A program made the translations under genes and the position numbers. This document shows positions 36,063 through 44,398 of a stretch of 64,000 nucleotides of DNA, one piece after another. The notes beneath the pieces are model-generated. The model did not search any database, was not told where the DNA came from, and saw nothing but the letters and a program-made list of their open reading frames with translations. Each line of letters starts with the position of its first letter. Within the stretch, counting starts at the first letter, position 1. The stretch is taken from positions 1 through 64,000 of the forward strand of contig NZ_NEQV01000005.1 in the NCBI RefSeq assembly GCF_002799245.1, in the 5' to 3' direction. The DNA comes from Stenotrophomonas maltophilia. Its GTDB lineage: Bacteria; Pseudomonadota; Gammaproteobacteria; Xanthomonadales; Xanthomonadaceae.

Positions 36063-36076
36063 TTGATCCCGATCAA
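36063..36076. promoter_or_regulatory. FNR/ANR-type box
   Basis: TTGATCCCGATCAA is an exact match to the FNR consensus TTGAT-N4-ATCAA, and the symmetry extends to CATTGAT/ATCAATG. It is placed to control the cytochrome pair under low oxygen; the divergent hydrolase start is 136 bases away. Confidence 0.8.
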
Positions 36077-36211
36077 TGACTGAACGCGTACAGCTTGCAC
36101 ACGAAGCTGAATCGTTCCTGCGCTGTCATCAAGCCGTCATCCCTGCGCGATAGATGGCCCGCCGCCGCATCGCTAACCTGCCACGCTGTCGCACCTTTCC
36201 CCTGATTGCCC

Positions 36212-37330
36212 ATGAAGCGCCTGCTGCTGTTGTTGCTGGCGTGCGCCGGCCTGTGGCTGGCTGCATGCTCTTCCTCGATCAACGCCTCGTCCACCTCGCT
36301 CGCCGATCGGCTGATCGCGCCAGGTGGCGTATCGACCCTGCTCGATCGTCCGCGCATCGCCGCGGCCATTGCGGAGTTGCCCAACCGCCATGGCTTCGCA
36401 GCGGGCCGCGATGGCGTGCCGATCTTCTGGCGCGTGTTCGACCCGGGCGACTACGGTGCGCGCTACCGCTATCTGCCGCAGCGCCACGAGAACGGCCTGC
36501 CTCTGGATACCGGGCTGAGCCTGGCCGTGCCGCAGCCATTCCGCGCGCAGGCACCGCGCGGCACCGTGGTGCTGCTGCATGGGTGGATGATGAACGGTGA
36601 TTCGATGCTGCCATGGTCGCTGCAGCTGGCCGAATCCGGCTACCGCGTGGTCACTCTCGACCTGCGCAACCATGGCCAGTCCGGCGCCGGCCCGTCCGGT
36701 TATGGCACCTATGAATCGGATGACGTGGTCGATGTGATCGGCGAGCTGCGCGCGCGCGGCGAAGTGACCGGGCCGCTGTACCTGTTTGGTGTGTCCTATG
36801 GTGCGGCCACGGCGGTGTTCACCGCCGACAAGCTCGGCGACCAGGTGGCCGGCGTGGTGGCGATGGAGTCGTTCGCCAATGCTGGTGTGGCGATCCGCAC
36901 GATGATCCCGCACCTGATGGGGCTGCAGCCGGAAGGCTTGAAGGCGCAGGCGGTGGCGTCGTACGCGCGCTGGCGCTACGGCGGCCAGGACATCAACCAG
37001 GTGATCGCTGCGGCCAGCCGCCGCATCGACGTCGATCTAGACCGCGTCGACGTTGCGCGTGCGCTGGCCGACACCCGCGCCTGCGTGCTGCTGCTGCACG
37101 GGCAGGGCGACCAGCACATTCCGGTCAGCCAGGGTCGCGAGCTCGCGCAGGCCAATCCGCGCGCGCACTACATCGAAATGCGCGGTGAAGACCACATCAC
37201 CCTGCCGCTGCGGCTGGACCTGCTGGCCGGCGTGGTCGACGACTGGATGGCACGCGACGAGCACCACCCGCACAGCGCGTGCCCCGCACCGCAGCTGCCC
37301 GCCCAGGCCGAATGGCTGGCCCACACCTGA
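36212..37330 (+). CDS. alpha/beta hydrolase lipoprotein
   Basis: Predicted lipoprotein (lipobox LAAC, Cys near 19) of 372 residues with an alpha/beta hydrolase fold. LLHGWMMNGDSM forms the oxyanion part, GVSYGAA the nucleophile elbow, and LLHGQGDQHIPVSQG plus GEDHITLP carry the acid and His. The substrate is unknown. The ATG at 36212 (CCCATGAAGCGC) is preferred over a TTG two codons earlier. It diverges from the cytochrome pair and ends at a long inverted repeat. Confidence 0.75.
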   Translation: MKRLLLLLLACAGLWLAACSSSINASSTSLADRLIAPGGVSTLLDRPRIAAAIAELPNRHGFAAGRDGVPIFWRVFDPGDYGARYRYLPQRHENGLPLDTGLSLAVPQPFRAQAPRGTVVLLHGWMMNGDSMLPWSLQLAESGYRVVTLDLRNHGQSGAGPSGYGTYESDDVVDVIGELRARGEVTGPLYLFGVSYGAATAVFTADKLGDQVAGVVAMESFANAGVAIRTMIPHLMGLQPEGLKAQAVASYARWRYGGQDINQVIAAASRRIDVDLDRVDVARALADTRACVLLLHGQGDQHIPVSQGRELAQANPRAHYIEMRGEDHITLPLRLDLLAGVVDDWMARDEHHPHSACPAPQLPAQAEWLAHT

Positions 37331-37331
37331 G

Positions 37332-37407
37332 AAAAGGGGACGGAGGGGATTAAGTCGCATCCGGCCCGAGTGTGCTGAAAACGACTTAATCCCCTCCGTC
37401 CCCTTTT
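37332..37407. repeat. long purine-rich inverted repeat
   Basis: A perfect 26-bp arm at 37332-37357 pairs with 37382-37407, loop 24 bases. The arm starts AAAAGGGGACGGAGGGG. It sits between two convergent genes and can end transcription from both sides. It resembles REP-type palindromes that are dispersed in xanthomonad genomes. Confidence 0.75.
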
Positions 37408-37411
37408 TCTG

Positions 37412-38551
37412 TCAGGGCAGGCGGCGTGCCAGTGAGCGGGCGGAGGCGGCCACGCCGAGCAGCAGTGCGGCCACGCACAGGAAGGCAGAACCGAGGCTGG
37501 TGGCGTGCGCCAGTGCGCCGATCGCTGCGGGCCCGGCGAGGATGCCGGCATAGCCCAGCGTGGTGACCGCGGTGATGGCGATGCTCTCCGGCATCACCCG
37601 CTGCTGGCCCGCCATCGAGAACAGGGCCGGCACGATGTTGGCGCAGCCCAGCCCGACCAGCACGTAGCCAGCCAGTGCCACCGCGAAAGACGGCACCAGC
37701 GTGGCCAGGCTGAAACCGGCCGCTGCGGTAATGCCGCCGATGACGATCGTGCGGGTACGGCCCAGGCGCCCGACGATGCCGTCACCGAACAGGCGCATCG
37801 CGGTCATCGCCAGGGTGAACACCGCAAAGCCGGCGCCGGCCTGATCGCGCGGCACCTGCCGCACTTCGGCCAGGAACACCGCGCTCCAGTCCAGCATCGA
37901 GCCCTCGGCAAGGAACACCACGAACGCCAGCACGCCGATGAACAGCACCAGGCCATGCGGCAGTGCCAGCAGGGGACCCTCGTGCAGGATGCGCTGTGCC
38001 CGCCAGTGCGGTGCCGACAGCGCTGCCACCAGCAGCAGAGCGGCAACCGAAACCAGCGCAGCCAGCCACAGCGGCGTACCGAGGATCAGCAGCCCGGTCA
38101 TGCAGCCTGCACCGGCGAATCCACCGATGCTGTAGAAGGCGTGGAAGCCCGACATCATCGGTCGTCCGGCATCGCGCTCGACTGCCACCGCCTGCATGTT
38201 CATCGCACAGTCCAGCGCACCGACACCGGCGCCGAACACGAACAGCGCCGCGCCCAGCGCCACCGGTGAGGGCGCCAGCACCAGCAAGGGCAGGGCGCAC
38301 AGCATCAGCGCGCAGGTGATGACCATCACCCGGCGGCAGCCCAGCCGACCGGTCAGCGCGCCCGCCAGCGGCATCGCCAGCAGCGAGCCCAGGCCAAGGC
38401 ACAACAGCACTGCACCGAGGCTGGCATCGGAAAGCCCTGCATTGGCCTTTGCGTAGGGCACCATCGGTGCCCATGCGGCGGTGGCGAATCCGGGGATGAA
38501 GAAGGCAGCACGGGTGGCGTGTTGCTGGGCATGGGGAGAAGAAGGCGTCAT
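37412..38551 (-). CDS. MFS transporter (YbjJ-like)
   Basis: Inner membrane carrier of 379 residues with twelve predicted helices. HATRAAFFIPGFATAAWAPM lies at the N-terminus, and GALDCAMNMQAVAVERDAGR plus MMSGFHAFYSIGGF in the middle match the YbjJ/FucP-like group. The frame is open to 38608; the ATG at 38551 is chosen because a LacI-type palindrome lies at 38581-38594, too close to the earlier ATG at 38581. The substrate is probably a small sugar or acid, and the regulator is not in the window. Confidence 0.72.
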   Translation of the reverse strand: MTPSSPHAQQHATRAAFFIPGFATAAWAPMVPYAKANAGLSDASLGAVLLCLGLGSLLAMPLAGALTGRLGCRRVMVITCALMLCALPLLVLAPSPVALGAALFVFGAGVGALDCAMNMQAVAVERDAGRPMMSGFHAFYSIGGFAGAGCMTGLLILGTPLWLAALVSVAALLLVAALSAPHWRAQRILHEGPLLALPHGLVLFIGVLAFVVFLAEGSMLDWSAVFLAEVRQVPRDQAGAGFAVFTLAMTAMRLFGDGIVGRLGRTRTIVIGGITAAAGFSLATLVPSFAVALAGYVLVGLGCANIVPALFSMAGQQRVMPESIAITAVTTLGYAGILAGPAAIGALAHATSLGSAFLCVAALLLGVAASARSLARRLP

Positions 38552-38580
38552 GCGCGGTGCGAAGCTCCAGGGAATCGCCA

Positions 38581-38594
38581 TGAAAACGTTTTCA
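38581..38594. promoter_or_regulatory. LacI-type operator
   Basis: TGAAAACGTTTTCA is a perfect 14-bp palindrome with a central CG, the pattern bound by LacI/PurR-family repressors. It lies 30 bases upstream of the MFS start. Confidence 0.65.
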
Positions 38595-38735
38595 GGCCTG
38601 ATCGGCAAGTGCCATGCAGGTCATCGGACGGCGCATACGATTGCAGTGACCCGAGTGCGTCACCAGCGATTAACGCCGCACACGGACAGTGGCTGCACGG
38701 TCGGCATCCTGCCGGTCGCTGCCGGAGACCTGTAC

Positions 38736-39431
38736 ATGAGCACGACACCGACCATCCTCCTCGTCCATGGATTCTGGGGCGGGGCCGCACATTGGGCCAA
38801 GGTGATCCTGGAGCTGCATCGCAATGGCCACGACCGCGTGCAGGCGGTGGAACTGCCACTCACCTCGCTGGCTGACGACGCAGGACGCACCCAGAAAATG
38901 ATCCGCCAGATCGATGGACCGGTGCTGCTGGTCGGCCATTCCTACGGTGGCGCAGTGATCAGCCAGGCGGGCAACGAAGACAACGTGAAGGGCCTGGTCT
39001 ACATCGCAGCCTTCGCACCTGATGCCGGTGAAAGCCCCGGAGGCATCACCCAGCAGCACCTGCCGGAGGCGGCGCCGAACCTGGCACCGGACAGCGACGG
39101 CTACCTGTGGCTGCGTGCGGACAAGTTCCATGAGAGTTTCTGCCAGGACCTGAGCGAGGACGAAGGCCGGGTGATGGCGGTGACCCAGAAGGCACCGTTG
39201 GCCAGCACCTTCGGAGATGCCGTGAGTGACCCGGCGTGGAAGCACAGGCCGAGCTGGTACCAGCTGTCCCGCCATGACCGCATGATCGCGCCGGAGAACC
39301 AGAAGGCCATGGCCGCACGGATGCAGCCGAAGCGCTTGCTGGAGCTGGACGCCAGCCACGCTTCATTGGCTTCGAAGCCGAAGGAAGTGACCACGCTGAT
39401 CCTGGAGGCCTGCGCCGCCATCGGCGGCTGA
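38736..39431 (+). CDS. alpha/beta hydrolase
   Basis: Cytosolic alpha/beta hydrolase of 231 residues. ILLVHGFWGGAAHW gives the oxyanion hole, VGHSYGGAV the nucleophile elbow, and DASHASLASKP the catalytic His. It resembles small esterase-like proteins often annotated only by fold. GGAGA lies before the ATG at 38736; the frame is open to 38481, but the extension shows no homology. It is divergent from the MFS gene. The substrate is unknown. Confidence 0.72.
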   Translation: MSTTPTILLVHGFWGGAAHWAKVILELHRNGHDRVQAVELPLTSLADDAGRTQKMIRQIDGPVLLVGHSYGGAVISQAGNEDNVKGLVYIAAFAPDAGESPGGITQQHLPEAAPNLAPDSDGYLWLRADKFHESFCQDLSEDEGRVMAVTQKAPLASTFGDAVSDPAWKHRPSWYQLSRHDRMIAPENQKAMAARMQPKRLLELDASHASLASKPKEVTTLILEACAAIGG

Positions 39432-39576
39432 GCCCGACGCAGCACGCTGCACGACGGCGCGTTGCACGACAGCCGGGGCGCAGGGGAGTACACTCCTGCG
39501 CCTGCGGCCGTCCGGCCGTGTCCCCATCCTGCCTCCAGCCGCCGCCAGAGGATCCCACCTTCGTGGAGGTCCCGCC

Positions 39577-41781
39577 GTGCTGCCTGTGCCCGTTGTCCGT
39601 GTTCCGTCCTTATTGCCACCTCGCCGCGTGCTGTCGCAGGCGCTCGCCCAGGGCCTGCTGATCGCCATGCTGGCCAGCAGTGGTATCGCTGCCGCGCAGT
39701 CCACCACGGATCCGGGCACGGATCCCCGGACACCGGCATCGCAGACCCTGCAGACGGTACAGGTCACCGCCAACCTGCTTGGTACCGTCACCGAGGGCAG
39801 CGGCGCGTACACACCCGGCACCATCGCCACCGCCACCCGCCTGGTGCTGACGCCGAGGCAAACGCCACAGACCATCAGTGTCATTACCCGCGCACAGATG
39901 GACGACTTCGGACTGCACGGCATCGACGACGTCATGCGGGTGACCCCGGGTATCAGCATCGTCACCTACGACAGTGAGCGCACCGAGTACTACGCGCGTG
40001 GCTTTGCCGTGCAGAACTTCCAGTACGACGGTATCCCGATGTCGCGTGACTCGGCCTACTCGGCGGGCAACACGCTCAGCGATACGGCGATCTACGACCG
40101 CATCGAAGTGCTCAAGGGTGCCACCGGCCTGCTGACCGGCATGGGTGATCCGGGCGCGACCATCAACCTGGTGCGCAAGAAACCCGGCAAGGATTTCGCA
40201 GGCAGTGCCTCGCTGGGTGTCGGCCGCTGGGACGACTACCGCGCCGAGCTCGATGTCGGTGGCCCGCTCACCGCCGATGGCCGCGTGCGTGGTCGCGCGG
40301 TGGGCGCCTGGGAAGACAAGCACTCCAACCTCGACCACTACCAGCGCACCAGCAAGGTTGGCTATGCCGTGCTGGAAGCCGATCTGGGAGAGCGCACGCT
40401 GCTGTCGATCGGTGGCGACGCGATGGACAGCGACCCGAAGGGCTCGACGTGGGGCGGCATTCCGCTGCTGGACAGCGCCGGCAACTTCAATGACATGCCG
40501 CGTTCGTTCAACAACGGCACCCGTTGGAGTGGGTGGCGCCAGTATGTGCGCACCGGCTTTGCCACGCTGGAGCACACCTTTGCCAACGATTGGGTGGCCA
40601 AGCTGCAGCTCAACCACCAGGTCAACGGCTATGACGCCGCACTGGCGGGTGCCGCCGGCGGCAATCCCGATCCGGTCACCGGCGAAGGCGTGTCGCTGTG
40701 GCTGGGCAAGTACGTTGGCAAGACCGTGAGCAACGCGGCCGACTTTTACCTGAGCGGTCATTTCGGCCTGTTCGGTCGAGAGCATGAGCTGGTGGTGGGC
40801 GGCAGCGCCTCGCGCAAGCGCTGGACCAACACCGGCTATTCGCCGCAGCCCGGCTACCCGACCGAGGTGCCGGATTACCGCGCTTGGCGGGGTGACATTG
40901 CCGAGCCGCAGTGGCAGCGCAGCTACGACAACAACGAAGTGACCCGTGAGAACGGCCTGTACGTGGTCGGCCGTTTCGACGTGGCCGATCCGTTGAAGCT
41001 GATCGTCGGCAGCCGGCTGGCCAGCTACCGCTCGCCGGACACGCGCGAGACCGGCGTCTATGTGCCGTATGCCGGTGTGGTCTACGACCTCGGTGAGCAT
41101 TATTCGGTGTACGCCAGCTACAGCACCATCTTCAAGCCGCAGGGACAGCGTGACGAGCAGGGCAAGGCACTGGATCCGCTGGAAGGCCGCAGCTACGAGG
41201 TAGGCCTGAAGGCTGAGTTCTTCGATGGACGCCTCAATGCCAGTGCGGCGCTGTTCCAGCTTGATCAGGACAACTTTGCCCAGCCCACCGGCGGCAAGAC
41301 GCCCGATGGCCAGGATGCCTATCGCGCCTTGATGGGCGTGCGCACCAAGGGCTACGAGCTTGAAATGTCCGGCCAGTTGGCTGAGGGCTGGCAGGTGCAG
41401 GGTGGGTTCTCCCACAAGATCGCCCGCCAGGCTGGTACCAAGGTGACGACGCTGGAGCCGGAAAACCAGTTCAGCCTGCACACCCGCTACCGCCTGCGTG
41501 GCGCGTGGCAGGGCCTGGCGCTGGGTGGTGGCGCGCGCTGGCAGGATTCCACCTTCGGCGAGATCACCCATCCGGCCACGCAGGCCAAGGTGATCCACCG
41601 CACCCAGCCGTACTGGCTGCTGGATGCGATGGCGCGCTATGAATTCAATGATCGCCTGTCGGCCACGCTCAACGTCAACAACCTGCTCGACAAGCGCTAC
41701 TACACGATCTTCAGCTGGTACAGCACCTACACCTGGGGCGAGCCGCGCAATGTGCGGCTGACCTTGAACTACAGGTTCTGA
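39577..41781 (+). CDS. TonB-dependent siderophore receptor (FhuE type)
   Basis: Outer membrane receptor of 734 residues. A long signal region (about 1-40, ending SSGIAAAQ) leads to LQTVQVTANLLG. The plug has LTPRQTPQTISVITRAQMDD and ARGFAVQNFQYDGIPM, close to the FhuE/FpvA group. The barrel ends RLTLNYRF. The start is a GTG with GGAGG seven bases before it. No clear Fur box was found upstream, unlike the receptor at 17.2 kb; an imperfect repeat near 39479-39500 is noted in the findings. Confidence 0.85.
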   Translation: MLPVPVVRVPSLLPPRRVLSQALAQGLLIAMLASSGIAAAQSTTDPGTDPRTPASQTLQTVQVTANLLGTVTEGSGAYTPGTIATATRLVLTPRQTPQTISVITRAQMDDFGLHGIDDVMRVTPGISIVTYDSERTEYYARGFAVQNFQYDGIPMSRDSAYSAGNTLSDTAIYDRIEVLKGATGLLTGMGDPGATINLVRKKPGKDFAGSASLGVGRWDDYRAELDVGGPLTADGRVRGRAVGAWEDKHSNLDHYQRTSKVGYAVLEADLGERTLLSIGGDAMDSDPKGSTWGGIPLLDSAGNFNDMPRSFNNGTRWSGWRQYVRTGFATLEHTFANDWVAKLQLNHQVNGYDAALAGAAGGNPDPVTGEGVSLWLGKYVGKTVSNAADFYLSGHFGLFGREHELVVGGSASRKRWTNTGYSPQPGYPTEVPDYRAWRGDIAEPQWQRSYDNNEVTRENGLYVVGRFDVADPLKLIVGSRLASYRSPDTRETGVYVPYAGVVYDLGEHYSVYASYSTIFKPQGQRDEQGKALDPLEGRSYEVGLKAEFFDGRLNASAALFQLDQDNFAQPTGGKTPDGQDAYRALMGVRTKGYELEMSGQLAEGWQVQGGFSHKIARQAGTKVTTLEPENQFSLHTRYRLRGAWQGLALGGGARWQDSTFGEITHPATQAKVIHRTQPYWLLDAMARYEFNDRLSATLNVNNLLDKRYYTIFSWYSTYTWGEPRNVRLTLNYRF

Positions 41782-41791
41782 TGCAGGTGTT

Positions 41792-41853
41792 GTAGAGCCG
41801 AGCCTATGCTCGGCTGGCTGTCAAACCGCAGCCGAGCGTGGGCTCGGCTCTAC
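41792..41853. repeat. inverted SMAG dimer
   Basis: Begins GTAGAGCCGAGC and ends GGCTCGGCTCTAC: two GTAG-headed hairpins face each other. It lies between the convergent receptor and pirin genes and probably ends both transcripts. Confidence 0.75.
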
Positions 41854-41894
41854 AAAGGCGCCCGCGAGGCTTGATGGCATCGCGGGCGTTGTCG

Positions 41895-42596
41895 TTACAG
41901 CGGCAGATCGAATACCAGCACTTCGGCATCGTTGCCGTTTTCCAGGGTCAGCTGGGCTTCGTCGCTGACCTGCAGCGCATCACCGGCTTCCAGGGTGATG
42001 CCATTGACCTGCAGCTGCCCACGGGCCACCTGCACATAGGCGCCACGACCGTTGCCGAGCGCATGGTGCAGCTTCTGGCCGCCATCGAGGATGGTGGCGA
42101 AGATGCGGGCATCCTGGTGGATGCGCAGCGAACCGTCGGCACCGTCGGGCGAGGCGATCAGGCGCAGCTGGCCGCGCTTGGTCTCCGGCGCGAAGTGGGT
42201 CTCCTCGTACGACGGGGTGATGTTCTCCGCGTCCGGGAAGATCCAGATCTGCAGGAAATGCACGGTCTCGTCGGCCGAATGGTTGAACTCGCTGTGGGTG
42301 ACGCCGCTGCCGGCGCTCATGCGTTGCACGTCGCCGTAGCGCAGCACCGAGCCGGTGCCCATCGAGTCCTTGTGCTCCAGCGCACCACCCAGCACGTAGG
42401 AGATGATTTCCATGTTGCTGTGGCCGTGCGTGCCGAAGCCCTGGCCGCCGATCACCTTGTCTTCGTTGATCACCCGCAGCGGGCCGAAGCTGACGTAGCG
42501 GGGGTCGTAGTAGTTGGCGAAGGAGAAGGTATGGCGCGAGGACAGCCAGCCATGCTCGGCCAGGCCACGGGTAGCGCTCTTGCGGATCTGCAGCAT
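41895..42596 (-). CDS. pirin-family protein (quercetinase-like)
   Basis: Bicupin of 233 residues with the pirin signature: SFGPLRVINEDKVIGGQGFG, then THGHSNMEIISYVLGGALEH, which holds the metal-binding His pair, and SGVTHSEFNHS. Related proteins such as YhhW open quercetin with dioxygen, but many pirins act as redox-sensitive cofactors. It is divergent from a LysR regulator with 140 bases between the starts, the usual sign that the LysR protein controls it. Confidence 0.85.
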   Translation of the reverse strand: MLQIRKSATRGLAEHGWLSSRHTFSFANYYDPRYVSFGPLRVINEDKVIGGQGFGTHGHSNMEIISYVLGGALEHKDSMGTGSVLRYGDVQRMSAGSGVTHSEFNHSADETVHFLQIWIFPDAENITPSYEETHFAPETKRGQLRLIASPDGADGSLRIHQDARIFATILDGGQKLHHALGNGRGAYVQVARGQLQVNGITLEAGDALQVSDEAQLTLENGNDAEVLVFDLPL

Positions 42597-42723
42597 GATG
42601 GAATCTCCTTGTTCGATGGTTTCGATGGGGCGGGGTGGGCCAGTGGCCGCTGTGTTTCCCCGTTGGAGAGAAGTATCCGCTTGCGCCCGGGGTTTGAAAA
42701 ACGGATAGTTTTGACAGCCATCA

Positions 42724-42736
42724 TCGAAAAATTCGA
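42724..42736. promoter_or_regulatory. small palindrome at LysR start
   Basis: TCGAA-AAA-TTCGA ends right before the lysR-type ATG at 42737, in the divergent pirin-LysR gap. It may be part of the regulator's binding site. Confidence 0.3.
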
Positions 42737-43657
42737 ATGCTCAAGCTCAGCCTCGATGCCCTGCAGATCCTGGATGCCATCGACCGCCGCGGCTCGTTTG
42801 CCGGCGCCGGCAAGGCCCTGCACAAGGTGCCCTCGACCATCTCCTACACCGTGGCCAAGCTGGAGGAGGACCTGGGCGTTCAGCTGTTCGACCGGGTCGG
42901 CCCGCGCGCCGAGCCGACCGAGGCCGGGCGCGCCCTGCTGGACGAGGGGCGGCATCTGTTGCGCGCGGCCCGCGAGCTGGAGCTGCGGGTGCGCCGGGTG
43001 GCGTCGGGCTGGGAGACCGAGCTGACCCTGGCGGTGGACTCGGTGTTCCCGACCTGGCTGCTCGGGCCGGACATTGCCGCGTTTCGTGAGGCGGAGGCGC
43101 CGACCCGGCTGCGGCTGATCGGAGAGGCCCTGTCCGGGACCTGGGAGGCCCTGCTGGACCGCCGTGCCGACCTGCTGGTCGGTGCGCCGGGCGAGGGGCC
43201 CAGTGGCGGTGGCTATGTGGTCGAGCCGCTGGGCACGGTGGAGTTCGTGTTCGCGGTCGCACCCGGTCATCCGCTGGCCGGCGTGCCGGGCGTACTGGGC
43301 CGCGAGCAGCTGGTCGAGCATTGCGCGATCGCCGTTTCCGATTCGGCGCGCAGGTTGCTGCCGCGCACGGTGGGCCTGTTGATGGGACAGGAGATGCTGA
43401 CGGTGCCCGACATGGCCAGCAAACTGAAGCTGCAGTGCGAAGGCGTGGGCTTCGGTTTCCTGCCCGAGCCGTGTGCGCGCGCTGCGGTGGCGCGCGGCCA
43501 GCTGGTGATCCGCGAAGTGGAGGAGCACAAGCCGGAGGAAACCTTCTGGCTGGCCTGGCGCACCGGTGAGGATGGGGCGGCATTGCGCTGGTGGCGCGAG
43601 CGCCTGCGCAGGCCGGAGCTGCTGTCGCAGTGGTGGCAGGCCATGGCCAGGGGGTAG
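42737..43657 (+). CDS. LysR-family regulator
   Basis: Transcription regulator of 306 residues. The winged helix at 1-65 includes GSFAGAGKALHKVPSTISYT and LEEDLGVQLFDRVG. The ligand-binding domain starts near 95, with the two-lobe pattern of the family. It has no Shine-Dalgarno before its ATG, which abuts a palindrome. It is divergent from the pirin gene and probably controls it. The effector is unknown. Confidence 0.85.
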   Translation: MLKLSLDALQILDAIDRRGSFAGAGKALHKVPSTISYTVAKLEEDLGVQLFDRVGPRAEPTEAGRALLDEGRHLLRAARELELRVRRVASGWETELTLAVDSVFPTWLLGPDIAAFREAEAPTRLRLIGEALSGTWEALLDRRADLLVGAPGEGPSGGGYVVEPLGTVEFVFAVAPGHPLAGVPGVLGREQLVEHCAIAVSDSARRLLPRTVGLLMGQEMLTVPDMASKLKLQCEGVGFGFLPEPCARAAVARGQLVIREVEEHKPEETFWLAWRTGEDGAALRWWRERLRRPELLSQWWQAMARG

Positions 43658-43699
43658 GTGTACGGCAGGGCTGCGCCCTGCACCCGCTAGGGGCTGGAT

Positions 43700-43726
43700 C
43701 AACAGCAACAGCAACAGCAACAGCAG
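43700..43726. repeat. (CAACAG)4 repeat
   Basis: Four exact copies of CAACAG in a row followed by CAG; it lies in non-coding DNA between the LysR gene and the tRNA cluster. Confidence 0.85.
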
Positions 43727-43794
43727 AAGCTGGTTTGCTGAGGGATGGCGGGGTGGGCCCGGTTGCGGGAGACGCTGCAAGCCTGCGGCCATTG

Positions 43795-43909
43795 GTAGGT
43801 GTCGACCTTGGTCGACACGTTGGATCCACGCCATGCGTGGATGCTCTTCGATCAATTGTCGAAATATTCGATTCCGATGGAAATCCATCCACGCATGGCG
43901 TGGATCTAC
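43795..43909. repeat. large inverted SMAG-type dimer
   Basis: Starts GTAG and ends CTAC. Inside: GTGTCGACC/GGTCGACAC, then two copies of an ATCCACGC/GCGTGGAT hairpin in opposite loop order, around a central AT-rich part (TTCGATCAATTGTCGAAA). Confidence 0.65.
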
Positions 43910-43978
43910 CCGATCGCGGAAATCCGACACCGCCCCGCCAACCTACGGAATGCCGGCTTTTGCCGTTGCCGTTTCCGT

Positions 43979-44001
43979 TGCCGGCCAGCGGCCGGCACTA
44001 C
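43979..44001. repeat. SMAG-like hairpin
   Basis: GCCGGCC-AGC-GGCCGGC followed by ACTAC. The same hairpin occurs at 60339-60362. Confidence 0.5.
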
Positions 44002-44039
44002 CAGGGGTGCAGGGCGCAGCCGTGCCGGAAAACACGCAT

Positions 44040-44069
44040 AAAAAAACAGCAGGCCGAGGCCTGCTGTTT
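44040..44069 (-). terminator. tRNA-Arg cluster terminator
   Basis: On the minus strand an AAACAGCAGGCC stem (44069-44058 with 44055-44044) is followed by a run of seven T. It lies nine bases after the last tRNA-Arg. Confidence 0.85.
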
Positions 44070-44077
44070 CGGTGTAA

Positions 44078-44154
44078 TGGTGCGCCCGGAGAGATTCGAA
44101 CTCCCGACCGCCTGGTTCGTAGCCAGGTACTCTATCCAACTGAGCTACGGGCGC
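44078..44154 (-). tRNA. tRNA-Arg(ACG), copy 3
   Basis: Acceptor GCGCCCG/CGGGCGC, discriminator A, encoded CCA; anticodon loop CTACGAA reads CGN codons after A34 editing. The sequence is the same as the two copies upstream. 77 nt. Confidence 0.95.
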
Positions 44155-44186
44155 CAATTACATAAACTTGTTGTGTTGACTGTGTA

Positions 44187-44263
44187 TGGTGCGCCCGGAG
44201 AGATTCGAACTCCCGACCGCCTGGTTCGTAGCCAGGTACTCTATCCAACTGAGCTACGGGCGC
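44187..44263 (-). tRNA. tRNA-Arg(ACG), copy 2
   Basis: Same 77-nt sequence as the neighbouring copies, with anticodon loop CTACGAA. The spacer to copy 3 is 32 bases, with no promoter seen, so the three are processed from one precursor. Confidence 0.95.
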
Positions 44264-44321
44264 GCGGTACACAATCAAATTTTACTGCATTTCCAGCGGC
44301 GGATGCTGGAAACCTGTCGAG

Positions 44322-44398
44322 TGGTGCGCCCGGAGAGATTCGAACTCCCGACCGCCTGGTTCGTAGCCAGGTACTCTATCCAACTGAGCTACGGGCGC
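44322..44398 (-). tRNA. tRNA-Arg(ACG), copy 1
   Basis: First tRNA of the cluster, 77 nt, anticodon ACG. Its first ten bases overlap the 3' end of the hydrolase gene at 44389. Confidence 0.95.

Larger units (their letters stand above)
43658..44077. other. repeat-rich gap without genes
   Basis: No convincing gene. It holds a short GC hairpin (43665-43681), a CAACAG tandem repeat, an inverted SMAG-type dimer (43795-43909), another GTAG-type hairpin (43979-44001), and the terminator of the tRNA-Arg cluster. Confidence 0.7.

Noticed and set aside
44078..44398. Three equal repeats looked like a CRISPR-like array
   Set aside because: The repeats are complete tRNA-Arg genes with CCA ends and anticodon arms.
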